Below are positions 1 through 6,050 of a DNA stretch of 6,050 nt, in pieces (position 1 is the first letter of the stretch; each line of letters opens with the position of its first letter). The notes beneath the pieces were generated by a model that was given only the letters and a program-made list of their open reading frames with translations, was not told where the DNA came from and ran no database searches. A program made the translations under genes and the position numbers. The stretch is from Hyphomicrobiaceae bacterium (GTDB lineage: Bacteria > Pseudomonadota > Alphaproteobacteria > Rhizobiales > Hyphomicrobiaceae). Location of the stretch: contig JAJFHI010000236.1 of NCBI GenBank assembly GCA_021775715.1, forward strand, positions 1 to 6,050, read 5' to 3'.

Positions 1-44
1 CCGTTGGCATGCGTGGCGTAGACGAGGCGGAAAAGAAGGCTCAT
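1..44 (-). CDS. Start of a further minus-strand gene, possibly zinc-dependent phospholipase C-like (partial)
   Basis: An ATG at 44-42 opens a frame reading MSLLFRLVYATHAN before it leaves the window, so only the first 14 codons are visible. The reading frame contains no stop, and the peptide looks like a genuine protein N-terminus rather than noise. From memory it resembles the start of small alphaproteobacterial proteins annotated as zinc-dependent phospholipase C family, which begin with a similar LFR-(I/V)-YA-x-HA pattern followed by a GTHHKLA-like motif; that motif would lie just outside the window, so the family assignment is a guess. No strong Shine-Dalgarno sequence precedes the ATG: the best candidate is a weak GAG about 9 nt upstream. 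It has the same orientation as the large operon but is about 470 bp downstream of it, so it probably has its own promoter. Confidence 0.5.
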   Translation of the reverse strand, partial: MSLLFRLVYATHAN

Positions 45-419
45 GGGACAGATCTCGCGAAGGCTGGGGCCCGGTTGATGAGGGTTCCGGACGAAACCTA
101 GGCTGAGTCGATATCTGCGGGAATGAGGGTGTGAGAATTGGTGGGGGATGAAATGTGAGATGCTAGTGCAACTATGGTTGTTTTGTGCTCACGCTATTTC
201 TCCCTTCGGTCGGGCTCTGCGAGGGCCGAGAACGATTCAGATGCTCGCTTATCGCTCGCATCATCGCACCCGGGTGCCACGCGCTGAGATTGAGCAAGGG
301 GAAACAGCGATCTCGCGATACAAAACCATCGCAGCCGTATCGACGCGGCAGGTTGCGGGCTTCCACGCCTGTGTGTTCCGGACAAATCGCGCAAGGAAAA
401 CGTTGATGTTAAAGGCCGA

Positions 420-435
420 GGCCACGACTGTGGCC
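420..435 (-). terminator. Short perfect GC-rich hairpin, possible operon terminator
   Basis: GGCCAC at 420-425 is the exact reverse complement of GTGGCC at 430-435, giving a 6-bp stem with a 4-base loop (GACT). Read on the minus strand it lies about 80 nt past the stop codon of the 709-residue protein. It is followed by TCGGCCTTTAAC, which has only three consecutive T residues, so it is not a classical intrinsic terminator. It could be a weak terminator or a 3'-end-stabilising hairpin. The call rests only on structure and position. Confidence 0.3.
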
Positions 436-444
436 CGCCGCGTT

Positions 445-465
445 GGGGCGCCCCGCTGGAGGGGC
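445..465. repeat. Overlapping inverted repeats able to form alternative hairpins
   Basis: Bases 445-454 form the perfect palindrome GGGGCGCCCC. Its right half, GCCCC at 450-454, can instead pair with GGGGC at 461-465 across a 6-base loop (GCTGGA). The two structures share GCCCC and are mutually exclusive in RNA. No T-run follows on either strand. The position, just past the end of the large operon, suits a transcript 3' end. Confidence 0.35.
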
Positions 466-491
466 AGATCGCATTAGCGACCGGTACGCCC

Positions 492-530
492 CGTGAGGGC
501 AAAACGCGACCGTACTTATCTTCCCTCACG
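492..530. repeat. 8-bp inverted repeat enclosing the operon's last stop codon
   Basis: CGTGAGGG at 492-499 is the exact reverse complement of CCCTCACG at 523-530, with a 23-base interval. On the minus strand the upstream arm is coding: CGT GAG GG belongs to the final Arg-Glu-Gly-Arg codons of the 709-residue protein. The TAA at 518-516 lies in the loop. The loop is long for an intrinsic terminator and no T-run follows, so its function is uncertain. It may contribute to the mRNA 3' end or be coincidental. Confidence 0.3.
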
Positions 531-2645
531 CCACCATGCGAGCGACAGCAGAGCCAGCATTGCGGCGAGTGCCAGGAAGCCGTTGAACAACGGAGTGAGC
601 TTCACGCCCTTTGTCAAAAATGCCTCGCGGTCGCGTAGGCCAAGCCAGCCACTGCCAGCCAATACCTTTGCGTTTGACAGAACCGAGATGCGCGGCACTG
701 TCACGTCTTTGGCTTCTGCATCGGTCGTTGCAGGCCTCTTGCGGGTCCAAAAGTTCCCGCCGCCGGTCGATTCAACGAGCTTCGTCATCCTGTCCGGCGT
801 TGACGTGACTTCGCTCATTTCGCGCGGGTCTTTAGCGCCCGCATGGGCCACGGCGGTGAGTGTGCCGTCATCAGTGGCCGTCTCAGCTTTGTAGAGACCC
901 GGAATTTTGACTTTGATCGTTGCGCGCCAGAAGCCAGTGCCTTCACCAGCAGACTCCATTGTGACATCTTGCTTTTCACCACCTGGGCCGATCAACGAGA
1001 CAGGTCCGATTGTGTTCTCCATAGAGCGGCGCTCGATTGAAAGGTTGAGCCCTTGTGCCGAAGCCATCAGACGTTCCTCTTCCAGATCCGGCTCTTTCAT
1101 CAGCCAGTGCGCGAGGCGGCGTAGCAAATCAGTGTGGGGGCCGCCGCCCTCGAAGCCACGCGCCCAAAGCCAGGTATGGTCAGATGCAAACAACGCAACG
1201 CGGCCTTTGCCGACACGGTCAAGGATAAGCAGCGGTTTGTCGCCAGCACCACTCATCAGCGCACGGCCACGGCGCACGTCGACGTCGATCTGGCGGAACC
1301 AACGGCCCCAGGTCGGTTCGTTGTTTGGACCCTTGGCGCCGGGCAAATCGCGAGTAACAGGATGCTTGTTACCGTCATCAGTGATGAGTGGTTTAAACGG
1401 CTCCATAGAGACATTGCCGCTTGGGTTGCCTGGAAGCACACTGCCAAGCGGCGTGCGATAAATGCTGCGTTGCTTGGCGTAGTCTTCGCCTGCGGCAACC
1501 AGCACGGCGCCGCCGTGGTCTTCGACGTAACGCGCGATGTTGTCATAGTAGAGCGTTTGCAGGATACCGCGCACCTGATAGCGGTCGAAGATGATGAGGT
1601 CAAAATCTTTAATGCGCTGGGAGAACAGCTCACGTGTCGGGAAGGCAATCAGCGACAACTGATTGAGTGGTGTTCCGTCCTGTTTTTCGGGTGGTCGTAA
1701 AATCGTAAAGTGGACAAGGTCGACGGCGGCGTCTGATTTCAGCAAATTACGCCAGGTGCGCTCACCCGCATGCGGCTTGCCCGAGACTAGAAGAACGCGC
1801 AAATTTTCGCGCACACCTTCGGCAGCAACAACTACACGGTTGTTGGCTGGCGTCAGTTCGCCTTCGGCTTCATCAAGCTCAATCTCGACAATGTTGGTAC
1901 CGGAATGCGGAAACGGCATTTCGATCTTCACGGAGTCGTCGATTGTCGCCTGAACCTGCTCATCCGGCAGACCTTCGCGGCGCACGTTAAGCGAGATTAG
2001 TCCTCCGTCGCGCGCTTTGCGGCCAGTTTCACGAACCTTGATTTCGATTTCACGGGTCTGATCGACGATGCCAAAGCGCGGCGCTTTGATCAGTTCGATG
2101 CGGCGGTCGAATTCATCCGGTGCGCCGGTCAGCAGCGTATGGATTGGGGCGTTGAAACCAAGACCTTCCGCAGTTTTCGGGATGTCGTGGATCTGACCAT
2201 CAGTAATCATTATGACGCCGCCAATGCGGTCCGGAGGGGTGTTGGCGAGCGCTTTGTTGAGTGCGCCAAACAGTTGAGTCCCCGTCGCCTTGGTGCCGCT
2301 CGGCCGGCCGGCATTGACCCATTTAACTTCGAGATTTTTGACGTTAGCGAGTTTGGCTTCCAATTGGTCGCGAATTGCTTTCGATTGTTCCGGCCGTTTG
2401 GCAAGTGCCTGCGACGTACTTTCATCGACAACGACAATTGCAACGTTGGCCAGTGTGTCACGTTCTTCTTGCTTCAGCGTCGGGTTGAACAGGGCAAGAA
2501 ACAGTGTTGCCACGGCCAATGCACGCAACCAAGCCCCTCGCGTGCGGCGCCAGAACAGGACGCCGACAAGGGCTGCGGCTAATAGGCCTGCAATCCACAA
2601 TACGGGCTGGGAAAAGAAAGGGGCGAAATCAAAAGACCAGTTCAT
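516..2645 (-). CDS. Membrane-anchored vWA / glutamine-amidotransferase-like protein (709 aa)
   Basis: Inner-membrane protein of the MoxR/DUF58/DUF4159 operon; its biochemical role is unknown, and envelope maintenance is inferred from the family. Visible features: membrane segments at about residues 14-32 and 39-56 with a positive RRTR loop between them; a vWA-like domain at about 67-175 with an intact metal-site motif DESTS (74-78, fitting DxSxS), a candidate metal-site Thr in TGTQLFGAL and the later TDG (148-150); a beta-rich section at about 180-275; an amidotransferase-like fold at about 283-515 containing DLIIFDRY (349-356) and GKGRVALFASDHTWLW (479-494), with no recognisable catalytic Cys-His-Glu triad; a beta-rich tail; and a C-terminal membrane helix at about 683-704 ending WWREGR. 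The positive-inside pattern puts the large domains in the periplasm. The ATG at 2645 follows an AAGGGG ribosome binding site and lies 13 bp after the previous gene. Homologues are usually annotated only as membrane protein. Confidence 0.88.
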   Translation of the reverse strand: MNWSFDFAPFFSQPVLWIAGLLAAALVGVLFWRRTRGAWLRALAVATLFLALFNPTLKQEERDTLANVAIVVVDESTSQALAKRPEQSKAIRDQLEAKLANVKNLEVKWVNAGRPSGTKATGTQLFGALNKALANTPPDRIGGVIMITDGQIHDIPKTAEGLGFNAPIHTLLTGAPDEFDRRIELIKAPRFGIVDQTREIEIKVRETGRKARDGGLISLNVRREGLPDEQVQATIDDSVKIEMPFPHSGTNIVEIELDEAEGELTPANNRVVVAAEGVRENLRVLLVSGKPHAGERTWRNLLKSDAAVDLVHFTILRPPEKQDGTPLNQLSLIAFPTRELFSQRIKDFDLIIFDRYQVRGILQTLYYDNIARYVEDHGGAVLVAAGEDYAKQRSIYRTPLGSVLPGNPSGNVSMEPFKPLITDDGNKHPVTRDLPGAKGPNNEPTWGRWFRQIDVDVRRGRALMSGAGDKPLLILDRVGKGRVALFASDHTWLWARGFEGGGPHTDLLRRLAHWLMKEPDLEEERLMASAQGLNLSIERRSMENTIGPVSLIGPGGEKQDVTMESAGEGTGFWRATIKVKIPGLYKAETATDDGTLTAVAHAGAKDPREMSEVTSTPDRMTKLVESTGGGNFWTRKRPATTDAEAKDVTVPRISVLSNAKVLAGSGWLGLRDREAFLTKGVKLTPLFNGFLALAAMLALLSLAWWREGR

Positions 2646-2654
2646 CTGTTATGA

Positions 2655-2661
2655 CCCCTTA
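2655..2661 (-). promoter_or_regulatory. Ribosome binding site overlapping the upstream stop codon
   Basis: Read on the minus strand this is TAAGGGG: the TAA is the stop codon of the DUF4159 protein and AAGGGG is a reasonable Shine-Dalgarno sequence, 9 nt before the ATG at 2645. The overlap of stop codon and ribosome binding site suggests that translation of the 709-residue protein depends on ribosomes finishing the preceding gene. It also supports the chosen start. Confidence 0.6.
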
Positions 2662-5586
2662 CTGGCCAAAGCGATCAAGCAACGCCGGAACGTGAACTTG
2701 ATCTGCTTTGTAGTTGCCCGTCAGTGCATGCATGACGATGTTGATGCCGGTGCGGAATGCCATTTCGCGCTGTGGTTCACCACCGGGGACGGCGGGATAA
2801 AGCGGCATGCCGCGGCTATCGAGCGCCCAGGCGGAAGCAAAGTCGTTGGATGTGATGAGGATTGATGTCACGCCATCGGCCCGGCGCGCCTGACGGCTGT
2901 TGCCATCGCCGGATGATTGCTGAACGCTGCCAGCCTCCGCCCACAACTCACCACCATCCCACCGCCCCGGGAACGATCTCAGAAGATAGAATGATTTTGT
3001 GATCACGTGGCCCTGCGCAACTGGTTCCAGGCGCGGAATGTCGAGACGGCCGAGTAGGCGCCGCAGCGCCGACGTGCCGCTGCCTTCGATGGCCACGCCA
3101 ACAGGCAGGCCCTGGCCATAGTCGCGGGTGTCAAAAATTATCATGCCGCCTTTTTTCATATAGGCGTCAATCTTTGCCAGCGCTGGTTCGGGTAGCGCCT
3201 GGGCGTCCTTTAGGATCGGCCAATACAAAATGGGATAGAATGCGATCTGGTCTTTGGTGATGTCGACGGCAATCGGATCGCCGGGTGACACAGCCGTTCG
3301 AATATTGAGAACTGTGCTGAGACCTTTGAGGCCGATACGGCTCGCATCGTCGGTGGCAAGATCACCCGTTAACACATATCCAAATGTGACTTTTTCTGTC
3401 GCCTGTAGTGCCAGAGCAATGTCAGTGTCACTTGCCGCAGATGTGCCCGGCGGTTGCTGTTGAGCGAAGGCTTTGTCAGTTGGCATCAGCAACAGGGATG
3501 CGCCCAATGCAGCGACAAGCATTGCTGCGGTTGCCGCAGGACCTCTGGCCGAGCGTGGTCTAAGGGCTGCAAGTCCACCCGCCTGCAAAATCAGAACGGC
3601 AATCATGTCGAGTATTATGAAAGCAAAGGCCAACGCGATCAGCCATGGTTTCAACGGCGTTGCGGTGTCGCTCTTGTAGAGCTGGCGCTGGGCGGAGGCA
3701 GGCAGGGCTGGCAGCGGCTGAAGTGCCGTTTTGCCGTCGAGAACGTTCAGCGCCCGCGGGCGTGCACCAAAGCCGTAGTAACCTGGTGGATGATCCAGTG
3801 TTGGTGTTGCCTTTGTAAAGGCTGCAACAGAGAGAGATTGCGCGGTTGGCGGCGGTGTTTGCAAGATACCAAACCCATCAAGCGTTTGTTGTGGTGCGAG
3901 GACGGTTTCGTCAGACGTGTCGTTTGCGCTCGGAGTGGCCGGGCCTGAAATGTCGCCACTGGCACCAGGTTCAGCGGCAACGACCGTACCCATCGTTGCA
4001 ATACGGCGCAGCATTTCAACAAACAGACCGGAGATCGGCAGATTTGACCAATCAGAGTTGGCAGTGACGTGGAAAAGGATGACACGACCTTCGCCACGGC
4101 GATCAGCGGTGACAAGGGGAGTTCCGTCCTGCAGGGCGGCCCACACCTTTGCGGCTTCTTTAGTCTGCGATGGATCGGCCAGCACTTGACGGTTGACCAA
4201 TACTTCGGCTGGCACGTCGAGTCCGGCAAATGGGCTTTTGTCGTCGAATGGCGCGAGTGCTTGTGGCGTTGACCAGGACAATGCACCGCCAAGTGTGCGG
4301 CCGCCTTCGCGCAGTGGCACAGGCAATAGTGCATCGCCACCCTTTTCTAGGCGTGGTCCGGCAAAGCGAACAAGCACACCGCCGCGCTCAACCCAACTTT
4401 GCACGCGTTCGCGGACGCGTCCTGTCAGACGACCAATATCGGCCAGCATCATAACCGTGGCGTTTTGTTCAAGGGCGCGCTCGACACTGACTGCCAGATT
4501 GGCATCTTTCGAACGGACAATTTCCGAGTAGGGTGCGAGAGCCTTTTCAATGTAGTAAACCGGCGCCAACAGTGGTTGCGCCTGCTCAAGTGTTTCGCCG
4601 GATAACAGCGCGATGCGCTGTCGCTGGGCCCGCGCATCAAGCAGGGCAACGGCACCCGCCGATGGCTCACCGGAGATGACCGTGCGGGCAACCTGATTGC
4701 GTAATTCGAGCGGCAGTTCGAACGTGACTTCGACAGCCTGTTCGCCGTTGGCAAGCGCAAAGTCTGCTTCACCCAGACGCTCATTGCGGGCCGACAAGGC
4801 GTGAAGCGTCCCGTTCCGAGGCCCGCCAGAGGCGCGCATGACAGTCGCCACGAGTTTGCCCTCCGGACCGAGCCCCGCCGTAACGCCCAGTGCGGTATCG
4901 GCTGTGCCGCCATCGATCACAGAGAACGTTCCGCTGTTTGCGAGCTCAGAGAGATCTTTCGCAAACTTGCGCCCGCCGGAATGCAAAATTCCGTCGGTGA
5001 GCCAGACCACGTTGGCGCCATCAGCTGCACTCGCATTGGTCGAGGTCAGAGCTGCGTTTATCGCAACAAGTGCTGACGGTTGATCGGGTGCGAACGACTG
5101 TGGTGTGAGCGCTGCTGCTGTGGCGCGGGCGTCAGACGGAGCTTCAATTTTTGCCGAAGCCTGTTTGGTCGCAAAGGCCGTGGGGACGATCATCACCGGT
5201 TTGTTGTTTGTTTCAGCATTGGCGATGATGCGTTCCATCATCGACAGTCGATCCGACCAGTGGGCGGCGGACGCCCATCCATTGTCAACAACCAACACAA
5301 CAGGCCCTTTACCCTGTAGCGCTTGCTCGCGGGTTGGATTGAGTAAAGGGTCGGCCAAAGCGAAGATAACCAGCGCTGCCGCCAGCAAACGCAACAGCGT
5401 TAGCCACCACGGTGAACGTGCTGGCATCTTTTTTTGGTTTTCGATGCCAACGAGAATGCGGGTTGGAGGGAACGTCACCTGTTGCGGTGTTGGCGGCACC
5501 GTGCGCAGCAGCCAATAGAGGACTGGGAGCGCCAAAAGGCCTGTGAGAAGCCATGGGCTTAGGAATGCCAAAGGACCAAAAGTCAT
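2659..5586 (-). CDS. BatA-like N-terminal and DUF4159 domain membrane protein (975 aa)
   Basis: Large inner-membrane protein of the rhizobial MoxR operon, probably acting with the DUF58 and vWA partners on the cell envelope; no enzymatic activity is known. Domain order: BatA-type N-terminus with membrane helices at about residues 9-28 and 60-80 flanking a basic loop (KKMPAR); vWA-like domain at about 95-225 whose metal motif is degraded (DNGWAS at 101-106 instead of DxSxS), although WLTDG (195-199) remains; amidotransferase-like fold at about 374-530 with GEGRVILFHVTANSDW (498-513); Pro/Thr/Ser-rich linker at about 535-600; membrane helix at about 646-670; basic RPRSAR; a signal-peptide-like hydrophobic stretch at 684-701 ending AFA (706-708); then DUF4159 at about 730-960, including FYPILYWP and FDTRDYGQG. 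Predicted topology places the vWA and DUF4159 domains in the periplasm. The ATG at 5586 has a GGGAGG site 6 nt upstream and overlaps the DUF58 stop codon as ATGA. Family and length match rhizobial homologues as I recall them. Confidence 0.9.
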   Translation of the reverse strand: MTFGPLAFLSPWLLTGLLALPVLYWLLRTVPPTPQQVTFPPTRILVGIENQKKMPARSPWWLTLLRLLAAALVIFALADPLLNPTREQALQGKGPVVLVVDNGWASAAHWSDRLSMMERIIANAETNNKPVMIVPTAFATKQASAKIEAPSDARATAAALTPQSFAPDQPSALVAINAALTSTNASAADGANVVWLTDGILHSGGRKFAKDLSELANSGTFSVIDGGTADTALGVTAGLGPEGKLVATVMRASGGPRNGTLHALSARNERLGEADFALANGEQAVEVTFELPLELRNQVARTVISGEPSAGAVALLDARAQRQRIALLSGETLEQAQPLLAPVYYIEKALAPYSEIVRSKDANLAVSVERALEQNATVMMLADIGRLTGRVRERVQSWVERGGVLVRFAGPRLEKGGDALLPVPLREGGRTLGGALSWSTPQALAPFDDKSPFAGLDVPAEVLVNRQVLADPSQTKEAAKVWAALQDGTPLVTADRRGEGRVILFHVTANSDWSNLPISGLFVEMLRRIATMGTVVAAEPGASGDISGPATPSANDTSDETVLAPQQTLDGFGILQTPPPTAQSLSVAAFTKATPTLDHPPGYYGFGARPRALNVLDGKTALQPLPALPASAQRQLYKSDTATPLKPWLIALAFAFIILDMIAVLILQAGGLAALRPRSARGPAATAAMLVAALGASLLLMPTDKAFAQQQPPGTSAASDTDIALALQATEKVTFGYVLTGDLATDDASRIGLKGLSTVLNIRTAVSPGDPIAVDITKDQIAFYPILYWPILKDAQALPEPALAKIDAYMKKGGMIIFDTRDYGQGLPVGVAIEGSGTSALRRLLGRLDIPRLEPVAQGHVITKSFYLLRSFPGRWDGGELWAEAGSVQQSSGDGNSRQARRADGVTSILITSNDFASAWALDSRGMPLYPAVPGGEPQREMAFRTGINIVMHALTGNYKADQVHVPALLDRFGQ
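3457..3561 (-). other. Internal signal-peptide-like segment (residues 676-710 of the DUF4159 protein)
   Basis: Within the 975-residue protein, RPRSARG (676-682) is followed by an Ala/Leu-rich hydrophobic run (about 684-701) and then MPTDKAFA before QQQPPG. This is the n-, h- and c-region layout of a secretory signal peptide, with AFA (706-708) fitting the A-x-A rule for signal peptidase I. It directly precedes the DUF4159 domain. It may simply be a fourth membrane helix, but it could also be cleaved. Confidence 0.5.
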
Positions 5587-6050
5587 GAAGTGCCTCCCGT
5601 CCTTACAGGAGCTTGCAACCGCATGATCAGATTCAAAAGAGGTTCAGATGCGGGGCGGTCGGTATGGTGGATCATGAATGACCAACCTAACCGATGAGCC
5701 ATATCCTTCAGCGCCTCGCGGTGATTGTTTAGCCGCTTGATATAGGTGTCGCGCATACTTTCAGCGCGGTCGGCAATCCAACGTGTGTGCCCGTCTGGTC
5801 CCAAGAACTCCGTGCGCCCCTCGTACGGCAGCGTCTCTTCGGCTGGATCGAGAATTTGCACCAGATGTCCAGAGACGTTGTTGGCGGCAAGCTGGCCGAT
5901 GCGATCCGTCAACGCGTCGATTGGCTCAAGAAAATCGCTGAACAATATCGTGCCTGCAAACCGCGGTAGCGCGACGGGCGGCGGCATACCTGACGCCACA
6001 ATATTTGCTTCGACTTCTGACGACAACGCTTCGGCGAGTTTCGAAATGGC
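5583..6050 (-). CDS. DUF58 domain protein, C-terminal part (partial)
   Basis: The frame is open to the window edge, so the gene starts beyond base 6050. The last 155 codons are visible, about half of a family that typically has around 300 residues. Recognisable DUF58 features in this fragment are FAGTILFSDFLEP (31-42), GHLVQILDPAEETLPYEGRTEF (61-82), the Arg-containing stretch around RDTYIKRLNNHREAL (100-114), and LGWSFMIHHTDRP (121-133) followed by a Leu-rich end. DUF58 proteins are normally encoded next to MoxR AAA+ ATPases and are often described as related to vWA domains; their molecular function is unknown. No membrane segment appears in this part. The TGA stop overlaps the ATG of the next gene (ATGA, 5586-5583), so the two are translationally coupled. 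A TTG codon at 6026 should not be taken as the start, because the frame continues upstream with matching protein-like sequence. Confidence 0.88.
   Translation of the reverse strand, partial: AISKLAEALSSEVEANIVASGMPPPVALPRFAGTILFSDFLEPIDALTDRIGQLAANNVSGHLVQILDPAEETLPYEGRTEFLGPDGHTRWIADRAESMRDTYIKRLNNHREALKDMAHRLGWSFMIHHTDRPASEPLLNLIMRLQAPVRTGGTS
5593..5598 (-). promoter_or_regulatory. Strong ribosome binding site for the DUF4159 protein
   Basis: On the minus strand this reads GGGAGG, a near-consensus Shine-Dalgarno sequence, 6 nt before the ATG at 5586. It lies inside the last codons of the DUF58 gene. It settles the choice of start and shows that this gene can also recruit ribosomes itself, in addition to ATGA coupling. 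Confidence 0.7.

Larger units (their letters stand above)
45..515. other. Intergenic region without a convincing gene
   Basis: This stretch of about 470 bp separates the end of the 709-residue membrane protein gene from the start of the left-edge gene. The open frames crossing it on both strands are short, overlap one another, lack a sensible ribosome binding site, and encode Arg/Ser/Pro-rich peptides typical of non-coding GC-rich DNA. The part nearest the operon (about 420-530) holds a cluster of inverted repeats listed separately. The part nearest the left gene (about 45-200) should hold that gene's promoter and leader, but I cannot identify a -35/-10 pair with confidence. I see no tRNA or recognisable riboswitch. 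An uncharacterised small RNA cannot be excluded. Confidence 0.6.

Noticed and set aside
100..200. Possible sigma-70 promoter on the minus strand for the left-edge gene
   Set aside because: A TTGCAC-like -35 can be found near 165-171, but no acceptable -10 box lies at the right distance, so I do not annotate a promoter.
51..318. Exact 10-base repeat GATCTCGCGA at 51-60 and 309-318
   Set aside because: It is a single short pair containing the self-complementary TCGCGA core, with no third copy or regular spacing, so chance is the simplest explanation.
316..342. 6-bp inverted repeat CGATAC/GTATCG with a 15-base loop
   Set aside because: The stem is short and AT-containing with a long loop; it is not clearly more stable than chance structures in this region.
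148..477. Plus-strand 109-codon frame in the intergenic region, with overlapping plus- and minus-strand frames at 172-529
   Set aside because: No spaced ribosome binding site precedes the ATG at 148, the peptides are Arg/Ser/Pro-rich with no recognisable motif, and several frames overlap each other, as expected by chance in GC-rich DNA.
907..2865. Long plus-strand frames (907-1461, 1134-1700, 2139-2582, 2290-2865) opposite the 709-aa gene
   Set aside because: They are antisense to a gene with clear domain structure, have biased compositions typical of shadow frames and show no protein-family features.
3747..4340. Minus-strand 197-codon frame inside the DUF4159 gene
   Set aside because: It is out of frame with the well-supported 975-aa protein, rich in His/Cys/Arg/Pro, and carries no motif, so it is a shadow frame rather than a nested gene.
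6024..6026. TTG as the start codon of the DUF58 gene
   Set aside because: The frame continues open to base 6050 with plausible protein sequence, and the family is about twice the visible length, so the true start lies outside the window.

Overview
This window is a compact stretch of bacterial chromosome read almost entirely from the minus strand. It most resembles the conserved envelope operon of Hyphomicrobiales (Rhizobiales, Alphaproteobacteria). The evidence is the protein families, their order, and the specific fusion of a BatA-like N-terminus to a C-terminal DUF4159 domain. The DNA is moderately GC-rich throughout and shows no abrupt compositional change. I see no mobile element, CRISPR array, rRNA or tRNA.

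Layout in the direction of transcription (right to left): (1) 6050-5583, the C-terminal half of a DUF58 protein whose start lies outside the window; (2) 5586-2659, a 975-residue membrane protein with a BatA-type N-terminus, a degenerate von Willebrand A (vWA) domain, a glutamine-amidotransferase-like fold and a C-terminal DUF4159 domain; (3) 2645-516, a 709-residue membrane protein with a vWA domain carrying an intact metal-site motif, a second amidotransferase-like fold and a C-terminal membrane anchor. Genes 1 and 2 share an ATGA overlap, and genes 2 and 3 are 13 bp apart, so they should be co-transcribed and translationally coupled. A MoxR-type AAA+ ATPase gene is expected just upstream, beyond base 6050. 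After the operon comes about 470 bp without a convincing gene (45-515), holding several inverted repeats. At the left edge the first 14 codons of another minus-strand gene run out of the window.

How the genes work together: MoxR ATPases, DUF58 proteins and vWA membrane proteins are a recurrent partnership in which the ATPase is thought to remodel or activate a membrane complex. From memory, mutation of an equivalent four-gene operon in Rhizobium leguminosarum (RL3499-RL3502) disturbed cell shape and envelope integrity, but the biochemical activity is unknown. The most interesting features are inside the two large proteins. They share an architecture that suggests paralogy, they divide vWA metal-binding competence between them (intact in one, lost in the other), and the larger carries an internal signal-peptide-like segment just before DUF4159, which could be a fusion scar or a live processing site.
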